Source: Blepharisma stoltei
Lineage: Eukaryota; Ciliophora; Heterotrichea; Heterotrichida; Blepharismidae
Assembly (NCBI GenBank): GCA_914767885.1
Contig: CAJZBQ010000061.1
Span: 124,001 to 188,000, forward strand
Length of the DNA: 64,000 nucleotides
Direction of reading: 5' to 3'
Part shown: in pieces, positions 1-13,000 of the stretch
How positions within the stretch are numbered: the first letter of the stretch is position 1
Layout of the letters: each line of letters starts with the position of its first letter
Program-made: the position numbers and the translations under genes
The notes under the pieces: model-generated
What the model was told of the DNA's origin: nothing
What the model saw: only the letters and a program-made list of their open reading frames with translations
Databases searched by the model: none

Positions 1-175
1 TAAATTAATATTTGCTTCCCAATTTTTGCAAATTAGGATTTTTTTTTAAATTTCGAAAAAAAATATTTTTTATAAAATTTATATATAAAATTTTTTTTTA
101 AAAAAAAAAAATTAACCCCCCTCCGTGAGCGAACAAAATTTTTTTGTTCGCTCACGGAGGGGGGGGGGGGGAGTT
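1..175. mobile_element. Partial IES carrying a MITE-like element, cut by window edge
   Basis: This AT-rich stretch ends in a perfect hairpin (about 114-163) whose arms read CCTCCGTGAGCGAACAAAA and its complement, followed by a run of G and a TA at 174-175. The body before the hairpin is the reverse complement of the MITE-like elements at 22.8 kb and 48.5 kb. It interrupts g1 after a Thr-Thr-Asn stretch. The other end lies outside the window. Confidence 0.75.
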
Positions 176-988
176 AGTGGTTGTGGAGTCTATAGCGTTT
201 AAAGCGTTTTCTGGTTCTTTTTGTTTACTGTCGAGATCACTAGAAACAGTGCTTATTTGAAAATTAAGCAAGCTTGCCTTATTTTCTGGGGTGTTTTTTA
301 TTGGCTTGTTTGCAAGCCCTTTTAAACTATCAATATTCTCATTTATTATCAATGAAGTCGAATCCTTAGCATCTGCTAACTCTATACTTGCTACCTTCTT
401 AATTTTATTATCTATTTCAGTAGCATTTTGCATATTCCTTATTTCTAGATAAGCCCCACATATTTCTGTAAAGAAAGGTCTATTTAGACTTTTTAACTTT
501 TCCTTGAAAATGTAAAACAGCTTTGCACCGTTGTATCAATTTCTGCTAGCTATGGTCATCAATTTTACTTTCTCAATAGCTTCTTGAGGCTGTAAACTCA
601 ATAATCCTAAAATTGGATCTTCTTCTGACTTTAATAATTTTGTAGCTTGGGAAATCTTTGCAAAGAAATCATTTATTTCATCTGAATAACAATCGAGCTT
701 GCTTGTGAAATCTCCAAAATCATTCTCTGAATTATGGATATAAGAATCTATAATGTTTCTTCTCAACTCGCTATATTTTAACTTTTCTTTTGTAAGGAAT
801 TCAAGAATTGCTTCTTTTGTCCCTTCGTAAAGCTGCATAAAAATTGATTCAAGATTATGAACTCCATGAGGCAAATTTACATGCTCCCTGATATGCTCTC
901 CGCACAATAAAGTCTCAAGAGAAGAGCATTTACATGCATACTCAACCTCATTCATACACCCTGGCTCGAAACATTTCTTGGCCATCAT
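174..988 (-). CDS. g1: B-box-type zinc-finger protein, 3' part outside window
   Basis: The reading frame starts at a double ATG (986-988 and 983-985) and runs to the IES boundary at about 175, crossing one in-frame TGA (533-535) that must be read as Trp. The first 45 residues hold a cysteine/histidine pattern (Cys 6, 11, 19, 21, 29, His 32, 36, 41, 44) that fits a B-box zinc finger. The rest is mostly polar and helical, then low-complexity (Ser/Thr/Asn/Lys/Glu-rich). B-box proteins bind protein partners or act in ubiquitin or RNA pathways; nothing here decides which. It is divergent from g2 with a gap of only 101 bp, so the two probably share a promoter region. The apparent Pro-rich end belongs to the IES, not to the protein. 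It is unrelated to the large family next door. Confidence 0.75.
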
Positions 989-1089
989 ATAATTATTATC
1001 TATATAGACTTTTCTAATTTCTTATTGTTTATTCTTAAATTTTATCATTTTTATGTATTTTTAAGTTATTGAATGAGATTATAATAAAA
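989..1089. promoter_or_regulatory. Short divergent intergenic region between g1 and g2
   Basis: 101 bp of AT-rich DNA separate the g1 start (reverse) and the g2 start (forward). Very short intergenic regions are normal in heterotrich ciliates. No specific box is evident; a bidirectional promoter is inferred from position only. Confidence 0.4.
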
Positions 1090-4000
1090 ATGCTAGGGAT
1101 CTTTATTTTAATCGCTCATGCTGTTTTAGTTCTTTCAGCTTGCCCAAATGATAGTTTAGATGTAGGTGGAAGACTTAGCTGTAATAAGCCAAAATACATG
1201 ACTGACAACCTTATATGTACAGAGGAGTGCCCAACTCGCTTTTCAGATGAATATACTTGTCCTAGCTGCTATAAATATTGTGATGGGCCTGATCCGTCAA
1301 ATACAATTTTATTCACTTTAGAATTTTCTGGTTTTCAAGATTTTACGCTTGACAGAATCCAGGATCCCAGTGGAACAGAATTTTTAAACCCAGGAGGAAT
1401 CTCATTTAATGATCCATCACAAAATTCCCCGTTACCTACCTTAGACCGAGGCTTTTATTTTGCCCCTACATCTGGGATGTCCAGCAGCACAAGCTTTATC
1501 CCAGGTCTTTATTTTATTTTAAATTTATGAATAAAAGCTCTTGATGGTGGAGAAATTTTAAACGTCCTTATTGACCCAATTTCTTATATAAGAATATCTT
1601 CAGTCCTTGGGTTATATCAATTTGATGCTTTGATTAAAGGCTCAGACGGATCACAATATTCTGTTTCAGAGATGAGTGGAAATTCATATTCTTCATCTTG
1701 GCATTATGTGTCAATTTATTTTAGTCAGGATAATTGTAATACAGCATCATTCAGCATTGATGCTGATGGAGGTACAGATTATAGCACGTCATGAGCTGAT
1801 TCTGAGATGAGTTTTCCTAGTGGGACTTATAATTGAAATCTTGGATCTACAAGTACATATAATTCGTTTAAAGGGTTTATTTATTGGCTTCAAACAAGAG
1901 TCGATAATGAAGTAAATAGCCCAACGTCGGCTCCAACGGTTGATTGTGCTGATAAGCAGTACTGAGATGGAACTAATTGCAATGACTGTAATAATTCATG
2001 CCCAAATTGGCCTTGATGCATTAGAAGCGACTGCTCAATTTGCTATTCGCCAGATTGTAGCTCTTGTATAGCTTATCCGACACAATAGATTTCTATAAGA
2101 TTAGTCTTGATAATAAAGTCAATTTGTGTGGATTTTTTTCAGCCTTTTTTTTAGTTTAGACTTAGCTATATTAATGATGATTTAACATCAATAAGAATAG
2201 TCCATAGTCATCTGGATTAATCCAATAACTATACTGGGTATTCTTTTGCAACTTGCTCTGCATGCACTACAGGAGTCCTTCCATTATGCTGTGACCATCT
2301 AGCAACAGAATGCACCCAAACTTGGACTAGCACATTATGTAATTTTGGGTTACCTAGCGCAGGAGTTTGCTTGTATGGGACTCCGTATGGGGCATGGGAC
2401 TGTGGAGGTTATTATTGTTTTACAGTTTTAACAGCTGATTTTAATACCCCATTTGCTGGGGCATATGGTTCAGAATTTATTACTGGTAGTAGCTCTTCAA
2501 GCTATAATTATTGGAATAGTCCAGAAGCGTCTGATCCATTGCCAGCTAAAAATAGAGGCCTTTATTTTGATTCGAATAGGGTTTTGAGTGGGTCTATAAA
2601 CTTATCTAATACTTGGAGCATAGGAATTTGGGCTTATGTTATTTCTGGGGTTCTAATTAGTGCTGGCTCAAATAAACTTAATTTTAGGACTATAGGAGCT
2701 ATTGATTTTGACTTATCTCACAATTAATAGCGAACAATTTTATTATTATTAATCGGATAAAAATATTTTTGATTCATCTGAATAATAAGGCTTAAGTTAA
2801 ACAATTTATTATGTCGTAATTTTATTTTAAAAAAAATCTTAATAAAGATAAATTGATTTTTAAATATTTTGACATTAAATTTAATTTTTAGGATTTTTTA
2901 TTTTACTATGATATCTTCTAAATAACCAAAAAAAAATACTTACTCTTCCTCGAACAAAATATTGGAAAAATCTGTATTTTTTACCCCTCAGCTATCAAAA
3001 AATATATTTTATGCAAAATATTTTTTATATATAAATGATAATTATTATAGCTAATTTTGTTTATTTTAAATAATTTGCATACATAAATCTTCAAAATTTA
3101 AGTATCGAAAAATAATTTTTAAAAAAAATATTAAACCCCATCCGTAGGCAAACAAAATTTTTTTCTTTGCTCACAAAGGGGGGATTTAATTATATTAACT
3201 GCAAAGTTAGAAACTTGAGACGGCACAAAAGTAAGCTACACTGTATCAAATCCTCTAGCTTTAAAAACATGAAGTTACATTTCTTGTTCAGTTGGGTTTG
3301 CTAATAAATCTACAACAATAACTCCTTATTTAAATATGATACCTGGGACAGCACTTACAGTTGCAAATAGCGTATTTAGGTTTCCAGATGGTGGAAAGCT
3401 GTATATAGGCTCAGGTCTTCCAAAATTTAAAGGCTTTATAAGCTATTTTCAGCTATGAGGAGAAACCATTACAGACTTTTCTACGCCCTATAATCTTTAT
3501 GGCTTTACAGGCGGAGTGGTATCAACCTTATGGCCATGCGAGTATTCTTATTATTATGATGGAAGCAATTGCCAGCCATGCTTAGGCTCTTGTACAATGG
3601 GCTGCACTAGAGGGACATCTTGCTATATTTGTGACGATATTTTATGTGCCAAATGCTTATCTTTTTTACCAAACAGCTGCACGCTATGCATTTCTAATGC
3701 TTCTGGACCTCCTTGCCAATGCAATCCTGGATTTTATCAACCTGCAAACCAAGCTCTTTGCTCTCCTTGCCATACAAAATGTGCTTCTTGTGTAGGGTCT
3801 TTAGACACTTTATGCACTTCCTGCAATTCTGGCTATTTTTTATATATTAATAAGGTATGTCTACTTAACTGCCCAACAGGATATATAGAGAATTTCTCAA
3901 CAAAAATTTGCACATTTTCATCAGCAACTGGGTTAAGTTTATCATTATCATTAATTATATATAACGTTTAACGTCTACTAAGGGGTCACCTTGTCCAGGG

Positions 4001-7000
4001 CTTTCACCACATTTTATCCATGTATCGGGCCCATGGACCTCTGGATCGATCCATTTTGTTTCACCAGGGCACGGACCATTACGATGTTCTGGCTTCGATG
4101 GGCTTCGTTTTGCCTCGCTCATCCTTGACTCAGCTCCTGCACGTGCTCCTCCTAAGGGTAACCTCAGGTGTGCTGAGAGGTAAAACTTCGAACTTCTTGA
4201 TGTACTTGGAGCAGTACCTCGGCTTTATCTGTCAGAGTTAAACTGCTGTTGCTGTACAGAAGTTCTCAGAAGAAAACCTAACCCTAAATAAAATGGCATT
4301 TCGGTTCGAGTGAAATTAGCGGAGCTAATTTTCTCTCCCTCAAGCAATTCTATTTAGGGGTTAAGTTTATCCCTTTACGACCAAATAAAGCTCGATTCAG
4401 TCTCAGGGGTACAAGTTGGGCCTACCAGTAATGTTTATCCAACCTATGAGACAGGCGATCCATACCCTCAGTATCTACAAGGGTATTATTTTAAATCATC
4501 AAGCTATATGTTAACAAATACTGTGATAGGCCCATATTTTACTATATCTATATGAGTATTTCCAACATCTTCAGGCCCAATTGTTAGTAAAATAGTTTCA
4601 GGTGTACAAATTTTTTGTTTGGAACTCAATGGTGGATTTCCCAAACTTTCGCTTTCTCTCACTCCCCCCACCTCACTGAGCAAACAAAAAGCTTTATTCG
4701 CTAATCGGAGGGGGTTAATTTTTTTTTTATAAATTTTATAGTAATTTTTTTTTTCAAAAATAATTTAATTTGTCATTTATATTAATAATCAAAACTTTTT
4801 TCATAAAAAAATTTTATATTAAAAAATATTTTGTTCATTCACAGAGGGTGGGCTTTTGGGGATTTTTCCAATGGTTTTGTTCGCTCACGGAGGGGGCAGT
4901 CAGTGATTCTTCGTCATTTTCTGTTTTATCATCTCAGAATATCCTGATAAGCAGCTGGAGTTTTGTTTCATTTACAGGAAAAATTGATTCAAGCAGCACA
5001 GTGACCATAAACTCATATTTTAACTCAATATCTACAGGGTCAGGCAGCTCTTCAACACAAACTTATTTTCAGGACCTAAATACTGGTACTCTTTATATTG
5101 GAAATGCAGGCACAAGTGGATTTGAAGGTTTTTTATACAATTTAAAAATTTTTAATTCAGCAAGTTATTATATCAACGACTATAAAACTTCAAGCTGCAC
5201 TTCTCCATGCACTCAGTGTCCTAGTGACTATAACTGTCCTAAAACTTGCCCATTTTTGGAGTTTTATAATGTATCAGCTTGTGAAAGTTGTGCAGGATCA
5301 TGCACCAATGGGTGTAGATATAGCAGTTCTACCGGCACATGCACCCTTTGTAAGACTCTACAATGTTATGTATGTGATTCATTTTCTGGGTCTTGCTCAA
5401 GCTGTATCACAAATGCAGAAAATGATGGATCAGGAGGATGTAAATGCAAGACAAACACGTTTTGGAAGCCAGGTAATTGTGAAGTGTGTGATGTGCTTTG
5501 CTCTCTCTGTAAGCAAGCCAGCTATTTTGAATGCAGCAGCTGCACAACGGGAAGCCAGATGGTAAATGATATATGTTTAAATGACTGTCCTTATGGATAT
5601 GGAGCTGCTTGCACAGTAGTCTCAACTGCAGTTATTGATTTATTATTTGATATAATTAATTGAATCGTATAGGTTTTTAGTAATTAAAATATTGTATTGT
5701 CCTTATATGAATATTTTAATGAAATAATTAAATCATTGGGAATACTGATTTTCAAGGTTCTTATGGTATTTTTACTTCTGGGAGTTCTTCAAGCACCTAT
5801 CAGCATTTTGTATCCCCTGAAGCAGTTGATCCTGTGCCTGCATATAAAAGAGGTCTTTATTTTGATGGGAGCATGCATTTAGAATCTTCATTGCCTGTTC
5901 CACTTTCTCACAGCTTTTCTATGGGGACGTGAAATTGGGATTTAACTGCTGACACTATTATAAGTAAAAATCAGCTACAAATAATATCAGATGGATCTAT
6001 GAGAGTAAAACTGGTAGATAATATGCAAGTAGAGTCAGTAATTTCATTAACACAAAGTACCCTGCTCTTAGCTTGAAATTACATATCAGCCGTAGTAGCT
6101 TACACATCAAGTACGACTATTTTCGAAATTTATATTAATGGAAATTTAGTGGACTCATTAAGCAGCCCTAATTTGATTTTTCGAGACCAATCATCTACTA
6201 ATTTGAAATTAGGAAAATATAGCAGTTCTGGATTTGTTGGGTTTTTATATTCTTTTCAGCTGTGGAATGTAAGAATTAGTGATTTTTTAAGTATCCTTAA
6301 TGGCTTCTCATTTTGTGGGGCTGGATTAAAATCTTCTTGCTTATCAACTTGCTCATATTCAGCATATCAAGATGGTGCTTCTTGCCTATCTTGCAGTTCA
6401 TGCACTAAAGGATGTGTCAGAGGAAATTCCTGTAATATTTGTTATGATATATTATGCTTAGTTTGTTCAGGGTTTGGAGCAGGAAAATGCACTCAATGCA
6501 TTTCTAGCGCTAATTTAGTTTCTGGCTCATGCTTTTGCAATCCTGGCTATGGGGCTTCTGTAGATGGACTCTCATGTGCGTTATGTCCAAGCGAGTGTTC
6601 TCTATGTACTATTTCGATCTATAATAAATGCACTGCGTGCATTTCAGGGTTTTTCTTGTTTGCCTCAACTGGACAATGCTTAAGTGAGTGTCCATCGGGG
6701 TATATTAAAAATTCAATCACAAATGCATGTGATTATGTATCAAATATAGGAATAAATCTGGATTTAACAGACCAGATTCGTCTTGATACTGTTTCTGGGT
6801 TCAATATAGGTATTTATAATGCAAACACTTATCCAAATTTTGATGTTAATGATCCAATTCCAGCTTATAAAAGAGGCTACTATTTTAAATTCAGCAAATA
6901 TTTATCATCGACTGTAATGATAGCACCATCATTTACAGTTTCTATATGAACTAAACCACTCTCAGGTGGGATATTAGTAACAAAGTACTTCTCTAGCGAT

Positions 7001-10000
7001 ATTTTCAAGATAACTGTAGACCCATCTGGGTTTCCAGTCCTCTCAATAAAATTTTGCGATTCAACTTCTACAACTTTAACAGCTTCTACAAGTATTTTAA
7101 ACAGTTGGCATTTCTTAAGCTTTACAGGCCAAGTTCAGTCTGATGGAAAAACCATTATTAATCTCTACATCAATGCAGTATCTACTAACTCTATTACAAC
7201 TACTTCTTTGACCTACTTTAAAGATACTACTTTAGGATACCTTTATATAGGAAACGATGAAACTTTTGGAACTTCAGGACTTCACGGCTTTTTAGCACGA
7301 TTAATAATATATAGCTCGAGCATCCATATAGATAGAAATTATAAACTCTTAGTCATTTAGCGTTTTCACCAAAAGTGTAGCTACCAATTGTGGCTAACAA
7401 AATTTATAAAGCTTCTCAACCCTCAATTTGTGGCAATCTTTGTTCCATAACATAAGATCAAACCTTTTCTTGAGCTATATAATTCGTATAGCAACCAAGC
7501 TGATGATTATGCTACTTCTTCATGTGTGACTGGCTGCTCTGCTTGTCCATCAAATCATTTGTGCTTAAGTGAATGTGACTTCGATAAATACCCTGATAGC
7601 TGCATAGCTTGCTCTAGCTGCAGCCAAGGATGTGTTAATGGCTTATCATGCAACCTTTGTAGAGATAAAGAATGCGAATCATGCACTAACTTTTCAGGAG
7701 AATGCACAAGTTGTATTGCAAATGCTTATAAATCAGCTGGCCATTGCATGTGTCTTGCAATTGCATTATGAGTTCCCAAATAAATGGTGACATTGACGGA
7801 AATAGAACTTCGTGACCACACCTCCTGATAGAACAGTGGACCGGTGTGATGAAAGGTGATCTTCGTTAGAGACCATCTCGAAGGGAAGTATGCTGAAAAA
7901 TGGTATTTTGTTTCTCTCCCGAAGGCTTTCTTTTCCTGCCAGATGGGTAGAAAGGTTTTGCCACAACATGGCCATTATTCTGTCGCCCACTTATGGTCAG
8001 TTTAATAATTTAATTTAAGAGTTCCCAACTTCCAAAGCTGTGAGCTTTGTCATTCAATTTGTGCATCTTGCTCTACACTGAAATTTAATGGCTGCCTTAC
8101 TTGTATATCAGGGTATTATCTGATTCAATCTTTGTGTATGTCATTTTGCCCTACTGGATATACTGTAAATGGTAGTAATTGTAATGCTAATCCTGCTTAT
8201 ACCAATTTTTTTGTATTTAATTTGATGCCGCATCAAATAAAAGATGTCGTTACTGATTTAAAGTCAAATATACCAGTACTTACAGGCAAAGATAATAGCT
8301 TTTATCCTGATTATGATGCAACTGATCCTATAGCAACTATTAATAGAGGTTATTATTTTACTGGCTCATCTTATATGCAGCTGCCTCCTTATGCAGGTAC
8401 TACCACACCACTATTTACTTTTGCACCAAAATTTACTATAGCAGCTTGAATAAAACCAATAATAGGCACTGGGGTTATTTTTTCTACCTCCTTGGCTATT
8501 TAAAAAATCATTAAGGGAGATTAGCCTCTATACAAACAAATATAATTTTTTTAGTGAATGCTTTTAATATATAATTAATTATATATATATTAAAATCACA
8601 GGGCAAATTGTATTAAATTTTTAACAACTTGTGTTTTAGAGCATAAATTTTTCAAATTAACTGAGATTTTTTTGGAATATCTCCAAGTGGGAATTAAGCA
8701 AGCTAATAGCGGATTATTTAAAAAATCGATCAGTCTTGAACTAATAAACAAATATCTATCACTTACTTTGACTCTAAAAGACTCATCTACAATTACTTAT
8801 ACAAGCTCTAATCCCTCATTAGAGACTACCCTTTCTCAATGAAATTTTATATCAGCAATTTCCAGTGGCTTCATGTCATTTGATCGGGACTCTTTGCGAA
8901 TGAGATATTTCCTGGGAAAATTTGGTCAAATTTTTTTCTCGTGAGGCACTTGCTTGGAAGAAATCGTCAAATTTCGATCATAAATAAAATGGCATTCGGT
9001 TCGAGAGAAATTAGCTCTGCTAATTTTTCTCTCCCTCATGGAATTTTATTTATGGGGTTAGGTTTTCACTCGAGAACTTCTGGACAGCAATAGCGGTTTA
9101 ACTCTGGGGATAACCAGAGGAACTGCTCGTCAGTCCTCTCAAGATTTCGGGGTTTTACCTCTCAGCACATCTCCACGGGAAGATGACCCTTAGGTGGAAC
9201 ACGCGCAGGAGCTGAGTCGAGACAAGGGCGACGGCATCGCGCCGGGTGAGACGTGCAGCAAGGTTGGTGAAGCAGGAGTTGATAGAAGGCTTGGCTAGGG
9301 CTGACCTGTTCTAAGATGGCTCGCCTACGTCACTAGTTTTGCCATAGGTCCTTTTTGGGCTGCGGCACTAGACACCTTAAACACCAGATAATTAAGTTAA
9401 GTAAGTCAAATTTCGATCAAATATCTCATAGAAAAAATTTCGACAATGCCTCAAAGAGAATGTCTCACTATTAAAAAGCCTAGAGGAAAGAGTATGACCT
9501 ATTTCCAGCATAAGCTCTACCCCTCAGCAAACTATAACTTTATCTCTAAATGGAGCAAGCGATCTCTCAAGCGATTTAGCCCCAAGCTGGCTGATAGATT
9601 TAGAACAAAACGCATTTTTTCAGCACTTTCACCCCCTTTGAATTGGTTTTTCTATAAGAAAATTTTATCGATGAAAGTAATAATTGTTTTAAAATTAGTT
9701 TTGACATAATTTAATAGATTAATTGCATAATAGAATTTTATTTAAACAGTTTTCACACTGAATTGATTGATTAAATTTTTAATTATTTTTCACAAAATAC
9801 ATTAAATTCAAATTATTTTATTCAATTTAATTTTTTAAGATTTTTAAACATTTTTTTATCGAAAATTGTGTTTTAAAAAAAATTAACCCTGAAACAGGAT
9901 TTTTTGTTCCAATTTAAAGAGGAGGAGTTAGAAATTCGTTTTTAATAGCAATTGGGGCATGCTACTCAAGCCCTACATCTTTAATATCATTTTTTAATGG

Positions 10001-13000
10001 ATTTTTATGGGATCTAAAAATCTACAACAATTTATAATAATGAGAAACTTTGCTACCGTTTCCTATTCACCATGTAAAATAGAAACATTGCTTAGTAGCA
10101 AGTTTTATTCATTATAAAAGAGTATATAATACACCAATAGCAGTCAGTAGTTTAGCTTCAAGTTCTTGCAATTGATGCTCCATATGTCCTATTGATAATG
10201 GCAATGCTTGCATTGATCCTTGCGGTTTAGACAAATACTTGGATGGCAGCATCTGTGTAGCCTGTTCGCTTGGATGTTCTACAAATGGCTGCGTAAGAAG
10301 TGATAAAAGCTGCAACTTATGTAAAGACGTTATCTGCAAAGTATGTGACGATTACACAAATACATGCATTACTTGCAAAACAAACGCAAATTTAGTAGGC
10401 ACAAGCTGCCAATGCAATTCTGGGTATTATTGGAACACTATTAATGAAGACTGCGAATTATGTGATATTTCTTGCAAAACCTGCACATCATCTAGCTCTT
10501 TGGACTGCTTATCTTGTGCAGATGGATATTATAGTTCTTTAGGAGTTTGTAAAGTTGAGTGTCCTGTAGGATATTCTTCTTCTCCAAGTGGATGTGTGCT
10601 GGCCAAAGAAAAAATTTTTGACTTAGACCTTAATACTCTGAATGGAGTCATTTATGATAAAGCAAGCTCAATCCCAGTGATAACTGGGTCATCTGAACAA
10701 TTTTATCCAGATTATGAAGCTGATGACCCTATCCCTGCTTATTTAAGAGGATTTTATTTTAATGGGCAATCTTCAGTTTTAAGGCTGCCTGAGTATTCGA
10801 CCTATACATCTCCAAATCTTCTAATTGGGACTACCTTTACAATTTCTATATGAATTAATACAGAAATTTCCTCTTCTGCTCTGTTATCGAAACATGATAT
10901 TACTAACAATTTTTCAGTGATTTATTCAATCCTGCTAATAGGCAGCAAGCCAGCAATCTCATTGATTATAAATTCATCTCCTTTTATATTACAGTGCCAA
11001 ACCTTGCTTAAATTAAATTAGATAATAGTGGGTGGGATAGTCCTCACTTCTCACTGGCAGATTTTGTGCAGCGCTAGTCGCCTGGCAGTACAGAAAAATT
11101 GGATTGCTTTCATCTCTGGTAACTCCAAGCCTAGTTGAAACCCCTGGCTTCTCGGTAGTGATATTGCCCTATTGGGTCAAAGATCTTCGCTGGGCATCAC
11201 ATTTCGAGCGTGGTCTCTTCGGCTGCCTAGCTAACTCCTCACTGCCTATTATATTGCTCCTGCTCGGAACCCTTTAACTGGATAGACTGCCTTGTTGTCT
11301 AGCCTATTCCCTCTTCCCATGTCATCGTTGAGAAAAAACTCAACTATTCCCTTGATCCGGGGGCGACCACGATAGCAGCTTGAGCAGGTGATTCTTCCTA
11401 GCTTGGGTGATGCTGGTAATAAAAATTCAATGCAACTCTATCTATTTGATCATGCCATAAATCAGCGAATTTGTGCTTTAGTCCTTCGCTGCAGGACACC
11501 AAATATTGCTGGGCCAACTCCTGACTCCAAAGCCATCCCCAGATATACATCCCTACCATCACACGAGAGGGCAGGCTAGACGTCATCGCCATTTTATGTA
11601 TATTCCAAGCCTTGCTTAATAATTATGAATGAAGTCATATTGCATTTACACTAGAGCCAAATAGCGGCTATAATATAATGTCAAGCTATATAGATGGGCT
11701 ATCTGATTCCTCTGCAACTACAGGGTATGGAGCTTTTACTGATACAGTTTCTCATACTACAATTACTATAGGAGCCCAACTTAGTTCTCAAGGACTTTAT
11801 AATTATTATCAAGGCTTTATTTATAGTATCCAGATGTTTAATATAATAAAACCAATATCAAGCCTGTCTACTAAATTGTGTAATGAAAACTGCAATGTTT
11901 GCCCAACAAACCAAATCTGCATCCCAAACTGCAAAATAAATGAATATTGGAATGGGCCTGCTTATAATAAATGCTATAATTGCAATAATAAATGCAAAAA
12001 GTCTTGCAGGGACTGACGAGACACCTGCTCACTCTGCAGTAATTTATTATGTGAAGACTGCGTTGGATATTCATCAGCAGAATGCTTAACTTGCACAGAA
12101 AATGCTATAAACCCTGACTCATGTATCTGCGATGATAATCATGTACTAGGAACTCCAAATAACACCACTTGCATTACTATAGCACAAGGTGGGTTTAGAG
12201 GTCCTGATGGTGTCTTTTATCCCTGTCCAAACCTCTGCACTCTTTGTGAGTCTTCTACAAAATGCACAGCTTGTGTAGAAAACGCTAGCCTCAAAACCGA
12301 TCTCTGCTATTGCAATCTAGGCTACAATGGCATTAAAGCTTGTGCATTGGTTCCTTTTTCAGCCAAACTTGCAGTTCTCTTTGATAATTCCCTCTCCCTT
12401 ACCTTTTCAGAAAGCCTAGCAAAAGTTCTTACAGTCTATGATTTTATAGTAGTAATTGAAAAGCAAGGAGAAATTGCATGTAAAATTGAGCAAGTAAATA
12501 GTACCTTTTATTATATTTCTTTGAACATAAAAGAGAAAATTTCTAAAGGCACCTTAGCTACATTTACATTTTTAGATCTAAAAGAAGTAAAATCAGTGTC
12601 TAATGGCATCTTAAATTCATCAGATTTTACTGTGATTTTGAATTCTTATGATCCTGATCCGTATTCCTCAGATGTTGAGGCAGTTACATCACAAGCAACG
12701 GCAATAACGCAAACTACAGTTGCTGCAGGTCTTGCGTTATCATTTATAAGCCCAAATCCAAGCTCTTTATGAAGCATTATGAATACATTGCAAATTCTCA
12801 CTCCCTTCCTCGGTGAGCGAGCATAAATATTTGAAAAATCCTTATTTTTGGCAAAAAAAACTAGTTAAAAAAAATTGTTTTTTATGAAAAATATTTTGAT
12901 ATATAAGTGATAGCTAATTCTATTTAATTTCAAATAGCTCCCCATTTTAAAACATAATTCTTACAGATTGAATTAATATTTGCTTTTAAATTACTTCGAA

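Noticed and set aside
114-163. Rho-independent terminator
   Set aside because: The hairpin plus T run resembles one, but it recurs as a mobile-element terminus within genes of a eukaryote.
4020-4241. Open frame of 73 codons inside IES 3 of g2
   Set aside because: Lies wholly in the SINE-like element, resembles no known protein and is not open in the second copy.
7766-7990. Reverse open frame inside IES 7
   Set aside because: Confined to the insert, no family resemblance, compatible with chance in a GC-richer stretch.
9050-9075. Telomere-like CCTAACCC word in the SINE-like element
   Set aside because: Only one or two units and present at the same internal position in both copies; part of the element, not a telomere or fragmentation site.
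9446-9709. Open frame across the end of IES 9
   Set aside because: It mixes element sequence with exon read in the wrong frame; the true exon (Ser-Thr-Pro-Gln-Gln ... Asp-Leu-Glu) is in another frame.
11388-11592. Overlapping open frames on both strands inside IES 12
   Set aside because: No recognisable domain, and they overlap each other; likely chance in non-coding insert.
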